The notes beneath the pieces were generated by a model. It was not told the origin of the DNA and ran no database searches. It saw only the letters and a list, made by a program, of their open reading frames with translations. A DNA stretch of 64,000 bases from DATMRF01 sp035566435. Its GTDB lineage: Bacteria; Verrucomicrobiota; Verrucomicrobiia; Limisphaerales; UBA8199. The DNA lies in the NCBI GenBank assembly GCA_035566435.1, contig DATMRF010000085.1:1-64000 (forward strand), read 5' to 3'. Shown here in pieces: positions 6,566 to 15,682 of the stretch. Both the position numbers and the translations under genes were made by a program. How positions within the stretch are numbered: the stretch's first letter is position 1; each line of letters begins with the position of its first letter.

Positions 6566-8182
6566 TCACAACTTCAGCCGAAAGTATTGCGGCCCTGACA
6601 AAGCAGGGACCAAAACGGAGATCGCGTTCCCGTTGGTCGCAGGCGTTTGGGTGACCCCTGACCACGAGCTGTTCGGGGTAAGGGTGGCTGCGGTTTCGAG
6701 TTGCGCACCGCCGGCCAGGCTGGTCCAGGAAAGCAGAACGTTGGTGCCGGCCGGGGCGATGTTCAGGCGGAGTTGAGCGGTGCGGACCTGAGTAACCTGC
6801 GTCGCCCACGTGCTGGCATCTGCCGGATACATCTGGATGGTCCAGAACGAAGTCGGGTCCGCCGCATCCACTGTGGTAGTGCTATAATCACCCCAACGGC
6901 TTTCCTGGCTGCCGGTACCGTCTTGATAGCTGGCCGCGCCAGCCTGGAGCAGCAGCAGGTTGCCAAAGGTGGTCACGCCATTGACGGTTTCGCCAACCAT
7001 TGCGTAACAGCTCACGAAGTTTGTCAAGCTGCAGCCGTTACACGCAATAACGATCGCGCCGTTCGTGTTCGCGGCGATAGACGGGTAAAACAGGTCGAGC
7101 ACAGGATTCGATATGGTCCCGGATTCCAGGACTGTCGCCGCGTCGGCACTGATCCGATACCAGCGCAAGGCCGCCCGGCCGTTCACTTCGGTGTTGTGCA
7201 CCGCGTAAAGCGTACCCCCGACGCGATAAACCGTTGCGCCGAAGCGGGCGTCACCGTCCGAGAGATTGGTGGTGCCATCCGGTTGCGGTGGGTCCAGAGG
7301 TGCGGTGTAGTCCAGCACGGTCAGGTAGTTCGCGCTGCTCAGGGTAGCGTTGCCCGGACCGGCGGCATTTTGAACCACAAACGTGACCAGGCTGGTGTTG
7401 GTAACGAAGTTGCCCGTAGCGAGGTCAAAACCCAGACTGGCGGTGGACAGGATGTTTCCGCTGCCGCTGCCATCGAGGGCTACGGCGGACTGAAGAACGA
7501 CGCCCCGGCTGGCAACGCTCAGGTTCGCAAACCGAGTCAGGCCCGCCACCGAAGGGCTGGCGCCCAGCAGGTCGGCTTTGGGAATCGAAATCAGGATAGA
7601 GCCCACCAAGTTGTTACTTATGTCGAACAGATCCCCGGAAATATAAACCCCGTTTGAGTCCAGTCCAAGAGTCGGGAAGTCAGCCGTGCTAGAGGCGGTC
7701 GGGTCCGCGGTGATCGCTACCCCTTTCCAAGCGCCGGTCGGGTCTATGGTGCTCGAGACGGCCAGCAGGAAATGGTTGCTGTTGACGATTCCGAGCATGT
7801 CGAAATCGATTTGAACCGCAAACCAGCGCTGCGAAACCGAGTCGTAAACGACGCGCGGGTCGGTGACAGCCCAGCCCGCCGGGATAGTGACGCCCGCCCG
7901 CCGCCAAAACATCAGGTCGGTGAAACTCTGGACCATGTTGGCGATCGTCTTGTCAAAAACCGAGAACCGGCCATTAATCAATTCAACGTAATGCGTCGGC
8001 CCCACGGCGCCGTCGCAATCCGGGGGCAGGGCCGAGGAATCCACACCTAACGTGCTCGCCGTGAAATTTTGCCCTATGCCAACAACCACTGTCGCCATCG
8101 CCGGCCAAGGGGCCAGCAGGAAGCAGAGCGCTATTGCCGCAGCTCCGTACGGGCAGGTCATTTTAGAACGCAAACCGATCAT
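6566..8182 (-). CDS. Large secreted protein of unknown function
   Basis: I do not recognise a named family for the body of this roughly 538-residue protein. It has a signal peptide when started at 8182 (basic start, hydrophobic core 'AAAIALCFLLAPWPAMA', cleavage before T-V-V-V-G). The exported part has repeated beta-rich motifs such as 'DPRVVYDSVSQRWFAVQ' that resemble propeller-like repeats. The last 65 residues match the C-terminal module of the giant proteins at 34635, 41963 and 51488 (L-S-W, L-E-T, W, then Y-F-R-L-K-L). The frame continues to an ATG at 8284, which has AAAAGG in front. That start would leave only 39 bases to the divergent DUF2892 gene and would bury the signal peptide. It lies opposite to, and inside, an otherwise co-directional stress and efflux cluster. 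Confidence 0.75.
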   Translation of the reverse strand: MIGLRSKMTCPYGAAAIALCFLLAPWPAMATVVVGIGQNFTASTLGVDSSALPPDCDGAVGPTHYVELINGRFSVFDKTIANMVQSFTDLMFWRRAGVTIPAGWAVTDPRVVYDSVSQRWFAVQIDFDMLGIVNSNHFLLAVSSTIDPTGAWKGVAITADPTASSTADFPTLGLDSNGVYISGDLFDISNNLVGSILISIPKADLLGASPSVAGLTRFANLSVASRGVVLQSAVALDGSGSGNILSTASLGFDLATGNFVTNTSLVTFVVQNAAGPGNATLSSANYLTVLDYTAPLDPPQPDGTTNLSDGDARFGATVYRVGGTLYAVHNTEVNGRAALRWYRISADAATVLESGTISNPVLDLFYPSIAANTNGAIVIACNGCSLTNFVSCYAMVGETVNGVTTFGNLLLLQAGAASYQDGTGSQESRWGDYSTTTVDAADPTSFWTIQMYPADASTWATQVTQVRTAQLRLNIAPAGTNVLLSWTSLAGGAQLETAATLTPNSSWSGVTQTPATNGNAISVLVPALSGPQYFRLKL

Positions 8183-8323
8183 TTTGGACGGAGAATACCT
8201 TTCCCTAACCTGTAGGGTCCACAACTGGAGTATCACGAGCATGAATATGGCCCACCGCTCGGAACGATCAACTGACTTTGCCATTGTAACCTTTTTACCG
8301 CTCGCGGCTCAGTCTGCATTAAT

Positions 8324-8551
8324 ATGGAAATGATCATTCGCCGGTTCGCCGGAGCCTTCATTCTTATCAGTCTCGTGCTAGCGCACTATCACAGCCCTTA
8401 TTGGCTTTGGTTCACCGCCTTCGTGGGATTCAATCTGCTGCAATCCTCTTTCACCAGCTTCTGTCCCCTGGAAATCATCCTGCGGAAATTAGGGGTTGGC
8501 GGAATTTGCCGTGTCTCCGAAACCCCGGCCAAGTCCTGCTGCTCCAAGTGA
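8324..8551 (+). CDS. DUF2892 (YgaP-type) membrane protein
   Basis: This 75-residue protein has two predicted membrane helices ('FAGAFILISLVLAHY' and 'WLWFTAFVGFNLLQSSFT') and a Cys-rich end ('SFCPLEIILRKLGVGGIC'). This is the layout of the DUF2892 domain, which in E. coli YgaP is fused behind a rhodanese domain. The C-terminal P-A-K-S-C-C tail adds further thiols. With the rhodanese at 6192 and the efflux genes downstream, it may belong to a sulfur or thiol stress response. An internal ATG at 8330 is also possible; no clear ribosome-binding site is seen. Confidence 0.78.
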   Translation: MEMIIRRFAGAFILISLVLAHYHSPYWLWFTAFVGFNLLQSSFTSFCPLEIILRKLGVGGICRVSETPAKSCCSK

Positions 8552-8610
8552 CCCGGTGCTCGGCCGTTGTCTTTTGGCTGCCGGCGCTTGATGAAGCAGG
8601 GCAGCTTTCG

Positions 8611-8666
8611 ACCACCAACCATCCACAATCCCCGCACCACCAACTATCAACTAACAATTATCGACT
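8611..8666. repeat. Heptamer-phased degenerate array (consensus AYCAACT)
   Basis: Eight consecutive 7-mers can be read from 8611: ACCACCA, ACCATCC, ACAATCC, CCGCACC, ACCAACT, ATCAACT, AACAATT, ATCGACT. The array ends six bases before the TolC start codon. It resembles the heptanucleotide STRR repeats of cyanobacteria in unit length, not in sequence. Confidence 0.6.
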
Positions 8667-8672
8667 GTTCTG

Positions 8673-10007
8673 ATGAAACCAAGCGGGCTAATCCTCGTCT
8701 TCATTTCCTTTGGGTCGCTGCAGGCGGGCCATGTCGCCTCCGGGGCGGAGCCCTGGACACTCGAGCGCGCTTTAGACCAGGCCTTGGCCAATAACCCCGA
8801 CTCTCGCATAGCCCGCCAGCACATCGCCGCCGCGCAGGCCGGGCTCGAGCAAGCTAACGCCGCATTCTGGCCCCGGTTGCAATTTCAGTCCAGTTACACC
8901 CGCACCGATAACGCGATGATGGTGTTTGGCAGCATTCTGAACCAGCGGGCCTATCCGAGTGCCGGCCTGAACTTCAATGATGTGCCGAGCGTGGACGACC
9001 TGAATACGCGGGGCCTTGCGACGGTTCCGCTCTACACGGGCGGAAAGAACAAGGCGGGGCGGGCAGCCGCGATGGCCAACGCCGAAGCCGCTCACCAGGA
9101 AAATGAGGCTGTCTGCAACGCCCTCGGTTTTGAGGTCTCACGCGCGTTTTACGCGGTGCTCAAGACCCGCCAATTCATTCGCGCGGCCGAGGCCGCCGTC
9201 CATTCCTTCGAGACGAACCTTTTTATCGCGAACCAGCGCCTCGAAGGCGGCACGCTGCTCAAGACCGATGTGCTTGACCTCGAAGTCCGCCTGGCCCAGG
9301 CGCGCGAGGACCTCGTCCGCGCCCGCAACGCCAACACCCTGGCCGAACGCGCGCTGCGCAATCTGCTCGGCCTCGAGGACGGCGAGTTCGTTGTGGCCGA
9401 CAGCGCTCCTGCTGTCACTGCTGCCGATTCTGGGGATTTCTCCGACCGAGCGGAGTTGGCCGCCGCTCGCCAACGGGAGCGCGCGGCGCAGCAGCAGGTG
9501 CATGCAGCCAAAGCTGGTTATTTGCCCCGGGCCAGTGCCTTTGGCAGCCTCGACTACGATTACGGCTGGAAGTTTCAGAACGGCGGTGGCAGCTACACTG
9601 CGGGGGCGCTTGTCCAATGGGATATTTGGGACGGCAGACTTACCCGTGCGAAGCTCCGTGAGGCGAACGCCAACCTGGAATCAGCCCGCGAAGAACAGCG
9701 CAAACTGCGTCTGGCCCTCGACCTTGAAACCGAGCAAGCGCGACTCGAACTCAAAACGGCCAATGAGCGGCTGAGCGTCACCGGCCAGTCGGTGGCCCAA
9801 GCTTCAGAGAGCGCCACCCTGACCCGCGCCCGTTTCGAGCAGGGCACGGCCATGGCCACACAACTGCTTGATGCTGAAACGGCACTGGTGGCCGCCCGAG
9901 TGCGCCGCGCCGAAGCCGAAGCGGACCGCCAAATCGCGCTCGCCGCCCTGCGCAAGGCGCTCGCACTGCCCCAATTGCAATCCCGATCGAAATCTGAAAA
10001 CAAATGA
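8673..10007 (+). CDS. TolC-family outer-membrane efflux protein
   Basis: The 444-residue protein has an export signal ('LILVFISFGSLQAGHVASGAE') and two OEP repeats of long heptad-rich helices, about residues 35-220 and 240-440. The opening 'WTLERALDQALANNPDSRIARQHIAAAQAGLEQA' is characteristic. It should form the trimeric outer-membrane and periplasmic tunnel for the adaptor and RND pump encoded directly downstream. Its stop overlaps the adaptor start (ATGA), so the two are coupled. Length and domain order are normal. Confidence 0.92.
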   Translation: MKPSGLILVFISFGSLQAGHVASGAEPWTLERALDQALANNPDSRIARQHIAAAQAGLEQANAAFWPRLQFQSSYTRTDNAMMVFGSILNQRAYPSAGLNFNDVPSVDDLNTRGLATVPLYTGGKNKAGRAAAMANAEAAHQENEAVCNALGFEVSRAFYAVLKTRQFIRAAEAAVHSFETNLFIANQRLEGGTLLKTDVLDLEVRLAQAREDLVRARNANTLAERALRNLLGLEDGEFVVADSAPAVTAADSGDFSDRAELAAARQRERAAQQQVHAAKAGYLPRASAFGSLDYDYGWKFQNGGGSYTAGALVQWDIWDGRLTRAKLREANANLESAREEQRKLRLALDLETEQARLELKTANERLSVTGQSVAQASESATLTRARFEQGTAMATQLLDAETALVAARVRRAEAEADRQIALAALRKALALPQLQSRSKSENK

Positions 10008-11152
10008 AAGCAACCCTTCCGTCCATCAGAAAACTGCGCTACGGAATGATCCGGCTGTCGTTCCACAGCGTTGTGGTCCTGCTCGTCAGTTTGGTGTGCT
10101 TGCCGGGCTGCGGAAAGCCAGGCAGAGAGAGAACGGGAGGGGACGAAAGTTTACCGACAGTCTCGGTGCGCGTTCAAACCGCAGAAAGCCAAGAGCGCCT
10201 CGTAACGGAGGAAATCGTCGGCACCGTGCGGGCCAAACTGCACGCTGCCCTGGAAGCGAAGCTGAGCGGGCGTATCGACAAGCTGGCGGTCCTCCTCGGC
10301 CAACGCGTCAGGGCCGGCCAGTTGGTTGCGCACTTGGACGCCGCTGAAATCAAGGCGCGTCTCGAACAGGCCGAAGCAGGTCTGCAGCACGCTGAGCGTG
10401 ATTGGAAGCGCACCTCCTCACTCTTTGAGCAGCAGGCCGTCACCCGTTCCGAGCGCGACGCTGCCGACGCGCGTTTTCGGGTCGCCAAAGCGGCGGTAGC
10501 AGAGGCTCAGGCCATGCAGGGCTACGTTGAAGTGCTGGCTCCTTTTGACGGCGTGGTGACGAAGAAATGGGCAAACGTCGGCGACCTCGCCGCGCCCGGC
10601 AAAGCTTTGGTCGATATTGAAGACCCGGCCGCACTTCAGCTGGAAGCTGATGTGCCCGAGGCCATCGCGTCACGAATCCAACAGGACGCCCGGCTCGCTA
10701 TCCGGGTCGATTCTATGAAGAGCGAGTTGATCGGCACAGTGAGGGAAATCGCACCAACCGCCGACGCCGCCAGTCGCACGTTCAGGGTCAAGTTGGATTT
10801 ACCGACGCTCCCGGACGACCCGGCGGCTCCCGTTACTGCGCACTCCACACCCGGCACCCAGCACCCAGCATTCAGCACTCCTAATTTCTTAAGGTCCGGC
10901 CAGTTTGCGCGGCTGGTCCTGCCGGTCGGGGAGACAACTTCGGTGCGGGTGCCCGGCTCGGCCGTGCTGCTGCGGGGTCAACTCGAACTCCTGTTCGTCG
11001 TTGTGAACCAACGCGCCCAACTGTACTTGGTCAAGACCGGCAAGCGGGTCGGCGACGAGGTCGAAATTCTCGCCGGCCTCGACGCGGGCGATTCCGTTGT
11101 GATTAGCGGGGCGGCGCAATTGGTGGACGGACAAGCCGTGCGGGCCCGATGA
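10004..11152 (+). CDS. RND efflux periplasmic adaptor (HlyD/MFP family)
   Basis: The 382-residue protein is a membrane-fusion adaptor. A lipobox-like 'VLLVSLVCLPGC' near residue 36 suggests lipid anchoring. Next come a lipoyl half-motif ('AALEAKLSGRIDKLAVLLGQRVRAGQLVAHLD'), a helical hairpin (about 115-165), the second lipoyl half ('GYVEVLAPFDGVVTKKWANVGDLAAPG'), a beta barrel and the membrane-proximal domain. The barrel contains an odd roughly 14-residue segment around residue 280 (A-H-S-T-P-G-T-Q-H-P-A-F-S-T-P). It is encoded by six in-frame heptamers at 10840-10881 and looks like a repeat insertion tolerated in a loop. The adaptor links the TolC-like channel to the RND pump at 11243. Confidence 0.9.
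   Translation: MKATLPSIRKLRYGMIRLSFHSVVVLLVSLVCLPGCGKPGRERTGGDESLPTVSVRVQTAESQERLVTEEIVGTVRAKLHAALEAKLSGRIDKLAVLLGQRVRAGQLVAHLDAAEIKARLEQAEAGLQHAERDWKRTSSLFEQQAVTRSERDAADARFRVAKAAVAEAQAMQGYVEVLAPFDGVVTKKWANVGDLAAPGKALVDIEDPAALQLEADVPEAIASRIQQDARLAIRVDSMKSELIGTVREIAPTADAASRTFRVKLDLPTLPDDPAAPVTAHSTPGTQHPAFSTPNFLRSGQFARLVLPVGETTSVRVPGSAVLLRGQLELLFVVVNQRAQLYLVKTGKRVGDEVEILAGLDAGDSVVISGAAQLVDGQAVRAR
10840..10881. repeat. Six heptamers GCACYCM inside the adaptor gene
   Basis: Consecutive 7-mers GCACTCC, ACACCCG, GCACCCA, GCACCCA, GCATTCA, GCACTCC occupy exactly 42 bp, a multiple of three. They therefore add 14 residues without breaking the adaptor frame. Similar arrays lie in intergenic DNA elsewhere in the window. 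Confidence 0.75.
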
Positions 11153-11180
11153 AGCCTGAAAATTATCTCGTGGTCGGGGG

Positions 11181-11234
11181 TTTTGATTTTGTGATTTGGG
11201 ATTTTCGGAACTGTTTCGGATTTCGGATTTCGGA
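11181..11234. repeat. Heptamer array ending in TTTCGGA x3
   Basis: TTTTGAT, TTTGTGA, TTTGGGA and TTTTCGG are followed by five other bases (AACTG) and then three perfect TTTCGGA units at 11214-11234. The array fills the gap between the adaptor stop and the RND start and ends eight bases before the ATG, so it occupies the ribosome-binding region. Confidence 0.75.
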
Positions 11235-11242
11235 TTTTCTTC

Positions 11243-14200
11243 ATGAGCGCCTCCTTCAACCCGCCCTCGCCCGCCCGCCTTGGTTTCGCCGGCCGCATCG
11301 CGCGCGCGTTCATCGATTCGAAACTGACTCCCCTGGTCATTATCACTTCGCTTCTGCTGGGCGCAGCGGCGGTCATCATGCTTCCGCGCGAGGAAGAGCC
11401 TCAAATCAAGGTCCCCATGATCGACGTATTGGTGTCGATGCCCGGATTCAGCGCGAAAGAGGTCGAGGAGCGCGCCACGCGGCCGATGGAGAAGCTCCTC
11501 TGGGAAATCACCGGCGTCGAATACATCTACTCCACCTCGCGCCCCGGTGAGAGTCTCGCCATTGTTCGGTTCAAGGTTGGCGAGGACGTCGAGAAGAGTC
11601 TGGTCAAACTTAACCAGAAGCTGCAGTCCAACTTCGACAAAATCCCGCGCGGCATCTCCCTCCCTCTCATCAGACCCAAGTCGATTGACGATGTGCCGAT
11701 CCTCGCACTGACGTTCCACAGCCAGAATTACGACCACCTGACCCTCCGGCGCTTGGTTTCTCAGGTGGACGATGCGGTTAAACAGGTGCCGTTGGTCGCT
11801 GAAACCACGCTCATCGGCGGTGCCCGCCGGCAGTTGCGGGTGCTGTTGGACCCTGCGCGGCTCGCTTCGCGCAACCTGAGCGCGGAGGAAATTGTGCCAA
11901 TGCTCACGCAGGCGAACCGCCAGGCTATCGCCGGTGGGTTGACTAGCAATAACCGTGAAACCATTGTCGAAACCGGGGGCTTCCTCGCCAATGCGCAGGA
12001 CGTCGGGAATGTGGTCGTCGGCGTGTTCGCCGGCAAACCCGTTTACCTGCGCGAAGTCGCGGAAATTAAAGACGGCGCGGAGGAGCCGTCGCAATATGTG
12101 TTCTTTGGCTCAGGGGCAGCCCGTTCGGCGGCAGCCAGGGAACAACCCGCGGTCACGCTTAGCATTGCAAAGCGGCCTGGGGCCAATGCGATCTCTGTCG
12201 CGGACGAGGTCCTGAAGAAAGTCGAAACGTTGAAAGGGCGAACTATTCCCCGCGACGTGCAGATCTCCATCACGCGCAATTACGGCGAGACGGCGACCGA
12301 GAAGTCGAACGAGCTTCTGCTCCACATGGGCATCGCGGTCGTCAGTGTCTCCGTGCTGATCTTGCTCACGCTCGGTTGGCGCGAATCGGCCATTGTTGCC
12401 ATCGCGATCCCCGCCACGCTGGCGCTTACGTTGCTGGTCTTTTACCTCTACGGCTACACCCTGAACCGAATCACCCTGTTCGCGCTGATTTTCTCGATCG
12501 GCATCCTGGTGGACGACGCCATCGTGGTCGTCGAGAATATCGTCAGGCATTTCCACCTGCCTCAAAACAATGGCCGGAATTGGTCGGTGCTTGCAGTGGA
12601 AGCGGTGAACGAGGTCGGCAATCCGACGATCCTCGCCACCTTCGCGGTGATCGCTGCCGTGTTGCCCATGGCGTTTGTGGGCGGATTGATGGGACCTTAT
12701 ATGCGGCCCATCCCCATCGGTTCCAGCGCTGCGATGGCTTTCTCGCTGGCGATCGCTTTCATCGTGACGCCCTGGGCCTCAATTCGGATTTTGCACTGGG
12801 GCAGGAAGTACTCCTCCTTCACTACGGGCGTTGCCCCTGTCGCTGGCGCGGCCCGTTCTCATTCAGCGCACCCGGAAGACTTTTTCACCCGCTTTTACCG
12901 CCGGTTTATGGGCCCGCTGCTTGCCCACCAGCGCTGGCGGTACGCGTTTCTCGCCGGCATCGTCGGGCTGCTCCTGGTGGCCATGGCCCTGGTGGGCGTT
13001 GGGTTTGTAAAAGTCAAGATGTTGCCCTTCGACAACAAGAGCGAGTTCCAGATTATTCTTAATATGCCCGAAGGCAGCGCGCTCGAGCGTACGGCTCAGG
13101 CGGCTCGCGAGATCGGTGCTGCCGTGCGCCTCGAACCGCAGGTGACGGATTACCAGATTTATGCGGGGGTCGCCGCGCCTTTCAACTTCAACGGCCTGGT
13201 CCGTCACTATTTCATGAGGCGCGGCGCGCACATCGCAGACCTGCAAATCAACCTCGTGCCCAAGGGCCAGCGCAAAGCCCAGAGCCATGACATCGCCAAA
13301 CGGGTCCGGTCGCGCGTCGCTGCCGTCGCGGCCAAGTACAGGGCGCGCGTCGCTGTCGCCGAAGTCCCGCCGGGTCCGCCCGTGCTGCAGACCCTGGTCG
13401 CCGAAATCTATGGCCCGACCGAGGAAAGCCGTCTGGCTTTGGCACGGAAGGTGATTGACATTTTTCACAACACTCGGGGTGTGGTGGACACGGATTGGTA
13501 CATCGAGGCCGACCAGCCCCAGGCGCGCTTTACCATCGATAAGGAGAAGGCCGCACTAAGTGGCATCAGCGCGGACACCATTTCACAAACCTTGCGCATA
13601 GCGGTGGGCGGGGAAGCTGTCGATCTGCTCCACGTCCCTCGTGACAAGGAAGACGTGAACATCTTTCTTCAGCTCCCGCGTGCGAGCCGCACGACCCCGG
13701 AAGAGTTGCTCGCCCTGCGCGTGCGCTCACCCGTCGACCCGGCGGCGCCCCTTGTGCCGTTGCGCGAACTGGTCAAGGTTGAGCCGACCATCGTGGACAA
13801 GAGCATCTACCACAAGAATCTCATGCCGGTCACATACGTCATCGGTGATGTGGCCGGCGTGGTCGAGAGTCCGGTCTACGCAATCCTGAAAATGAATCAA
13901 GCGCTTCGGTCGCTCGATACCCGTGAGTTCGGCGGAACCGGCGCTTCGCTCAAAATCTTCAATGCTGTTCAACCGTTCACCGAGGATAGGCCTTCGCTCA
14001 AATGGGACGGCGAGTGGCACATCACGATCGAGGTCTTCCGTGACCTCGGCACTGCGTTCGCCGCCGTGCTGGTTTTGATCTTCATCCTCATGGTGGGATG
14101 GTTTCGGTCGTTTCTCACGCCTCTGGTGGTCATGGCGGCAATTCCCTTCTCGCTCGTGGGCATCCTGCCGGCTCACGGACTGATGGGCGCGTCCTTCACC

Positions 14201-14560
14201 GCGACCTCCATGATCGGCTTTATGGCCGGCGCGGGCATCGTGGTGCGCAACTCGATTATCCTGGTGGATTTTATCGAGCAACGAGTGACGGAAGGCATGC
14301 CCCTCGAGCAGGCGGTCGTAGATGCCGGCGCGGTCCGCTTTCGTCCCATGCTGTTGACCGCTTTGGCCGTCGTGGTCGGTGCCAGCGTCATTCTGGCCGA
14401 TCCCATTTTCCAGGGCCTGGCCATTTCGCTCATGGCCGGTGAAGTCGCGTCCTTGCTGATCAGCCGCATGGCCGTTCCGGTGCTCTATTTCATGGCCTAC
14501 AACCGCAAACCGTCCGTCAGCACCGCCCCTTTCCCCTTGAAGCGTGAAGGAGCACTCTGA
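11243..14560 (+). CDS. RND-family efflux permease
   Basis: The 1105-residue protein has the full AcrB-type layout: TM1 near residue 28-50, a first periplasmic loop, TM2-6 (about 350-530), TM7 near 575, a second loop and TM8-12 (about 945-1090). TM4 carries the proton-relay pair Asp424-Asp425 in 'GILVDDAIVVVENI'. In TM10 the lysine of AcrB (K940) is replaced by Arg1002 ('GIVVRNSIILVDF'), as I recall for some HAE-type relatives. It should export drugs, metals or lipophilic compounds by proton antiport, together with the adaptor and TolC-like protein just upstream. The substrate cannot be inferred. The start at 11243 follows a heptamer array, and no clear Shine-Dalgarno sequence is seen. Confidence 0.92.
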   Translation: MSASFNPPSPARLGFAGRIARAFIDSKLTPLVIITSLLLGAAAVIMLPREEEPQIKVPMIDVLVSMPGFSAKEVEERATRPMEKLLWEITGVEYIYSTSRPGESLAIVRFKVGEDVEKSLVKLNQKLQSNFDKIPRGISLPLIRPKSIDDVPILALTFHSQNYDHLTLRRLVSQVDDAVKQVPLVAETTLIGGARRQLRVLLDPARLASRNLSAEEIVPMLTQANRQAIAGGLTSNNRETIVETGGFLANAQDVGNVVVGVFAGKPVYLREVAEIKDGAEEPSQYVFFGSGAARSAAAREQPAVTLSIAKRPGANAISVADEVLKKVETLKGRTIPRDVQISITRNYGETATEKSNELLLHMGIAVVSVSVLILLTLGWRESAIVAIAIPATLALTLLVFYLYGYTLNRITLFALIFSIGILVDDAIVVVENIVRHFHLPQNNGRNWSVLAVEAVNEVGNPTILATFAVIAAVLPMAFVGGLMGPYMRPIPIGSSAAMAFSLAIAFIVTPWASIRILHWGRKYSSFTTGVAPVAGAARSHSAHPEDFFTRFYRRFMGPLLAHQRWRYAFLAGIVGLLLVAMALVGVGFVKVKMLPFDNKSEFQIILNMPEGSALERTAQAAREIGAAVRLEPQVTDYQIYAGVAAPFNFNGLVRHYFMRRGAHIADLQINLVPKGQRKAQSHDIAKRVRSRVAAVAAKYRARVAVAEVPPGPPVLQTLVAEIYGPTEESRLALARKVIDIFHNTRGVVDTDWYIEADQPQARFTIDKEKAALSGISADTISQTLRIAVGGEAVDLLHVPRDKEDVNIFLQLPRASRTTPEELLALRVRSPVDPAAPLVPLRELVKVEPTIVDKSIYHKNLMPVTYVIGDVAGVVESPVYAILKMNQALRSLDTREFGGTGASLKIFNAVQPFTEDRPSLKWDGEWHITIEVFRDLGTAFAAVLVLIFILMVGWFRSFLTPLVVMAAIPFSLVGILPAHGLMGASFTATSMIGFMAGAGIVVRNSIILVDFIEQRVTEGMPLEQAVVDAGAVRFRPMLLTALAVVVGASVILADPIFQGLAISLMAGEVASLLISRMAVPVLYFMAYNRKPSVSTAPFPLKREGAL

Positions 14561-14572
14561 TACCTGTATTTC

Positions 14573-15682
14573 ATGACGAACGGTTCGCTCCTTCAGCGGC
14601 AGCACGTGTTGGCTGCGGCGTTCGTTATCCTCCTCTCCTGCTGCATCGTCGATGCCCGGCCGAAGGTGACGGTCGCCGCAGCCCCTGATTTGGAAAGGTA
14701 CCAAAAAGTTTACCTGGGCCAGATCAAGAACGATCACGCCAAAGTGTATCTTGGCGTGCTCAAGCGTCTTCAAAAGGCTGGATTTGAGGTCGTCGAGCTT
14801 AAGCCGGAGAAGTTACCCTTCGTTTCTCAGGGGACAGGCTTCCTCGTCACCTCGGATGGTCAGGTGGTGACCTGCGCGCATGTCGTCGGGCGTGAGCCCA
14901 AGGCCACCTTATGGATTCAAGGCGTTCGCTACCTGGGCCGAGTCGTTGCTGTGGACACCAATGTTGATGTCGCCGTCATTCAAGTTGAGGATTCCCATCC
15001 GCCATTCCGTTGGGTGGCTTTCTCCGCCGAGAGTACCTACCGCATGGGACAGGACATCTTTAGCATGGGTTTCCCCCTGGCCGATTTGTTGGGCACCCAA
15101 CCTCGTCTGACCAAGGGCCTGGTCAGCTCGACCTCCGGCCTGGCAGACGACCCGAAGCAACTCCAGGTTTCGGCCGAGGTGCAGGCAGGAAACAGCGGCG
15201 GCCCGCTGTTGAATGCGCGAGGTGAGGTGATCGGCATGGTGTCAGCGACGTTGAATCCCGTGAAAGTAATGCTCCTGTCGGGAGGAGACCTTCCGCAGAA
15301 CGTGAACTTCGCGATTAAGAAGGAACCCATCGAGGAGTTCCTGGCTTCGTCCAAAGTCTCCTTCGCAGCCCGCACGAATACCCCCTCGGCGGACGTTTTC
15401 GAGGACGCGGGAAAGTCGCTGGTCCTGGTTAGAGGCGGGATTGTCGATGAGGAGAGATTGCACGAGAAGCCCTTAGTCTGCCGCTGCGATTATTTTCTGC
15501 TAAACGGGAACTTTCTGAGGTTGAGGATTAGCTTCATCGATGTCAGGAAACTGAGCATCGTTTTGAGCGCGAGCCTGGATCAATACACCGTCGCCTCCCA
15601 AAATTCAGTGCTGGATCAGATGTTTGCCGAGATTTGCGCCAGGTTTTTTCCCGAGCGCCCGGAATCGAAGAAGAAGAAGTAA
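14573..15682 (+). CDS. Secreted trypsin-like (S1C) serine protease
   Basis: The 369-residue protein has a signal peptide ('HVLAAAFVILLSCCIVDA') and a chymotrypsin-fold protease domain at about residues 80-265. The catalytic triad is visible as His in 'VTCAHVVG', Asp in 'NVDVAVIQ' and Ser in 'GNSGGPLLN'. DegP/HtrA proteases carry C-terminal PDZ domains, but here the last 100 residues show none and match nothing I know; they end in a lysine run. It probably acts in the periplasm in protein quality control or processing. It begins 12 bases after the RND stop, so it may be co-transcribed with the efflux operon. Confidence 0.85.
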   Translation: MTNGSLLQRQHVLAAAFVILLSCCIVDARPKVTVAAAPDLERYQKVYLGQIKNDHAKVYLGVLKRLQKAGFEVVELKPEKLPFVSQGTGFLVTSDGQVVTCAHVVGREPKATLWIQGVRYLGRVVAVDTNVDVAVIQVEDSHPPFRWVAFSAESTYRMGQDIFSMGFPLADLLGTQPRLTKGLVSSTSGLADDPKQLQVSAEVQAGNSGGPLLNARGEVIGMVSATLNPVKVMLLSGGDLPQNVNFAIKKEPIEEFLASSKVSFAARTNTPSADVFEDAGKSLVLVRGGIVDEERLHEKPLVCRCDYFLLNGNFLRLRISFIDVRKLSIVLSASLDQYTVASQNSVLDQMFAEICARFFPERPESKKKK

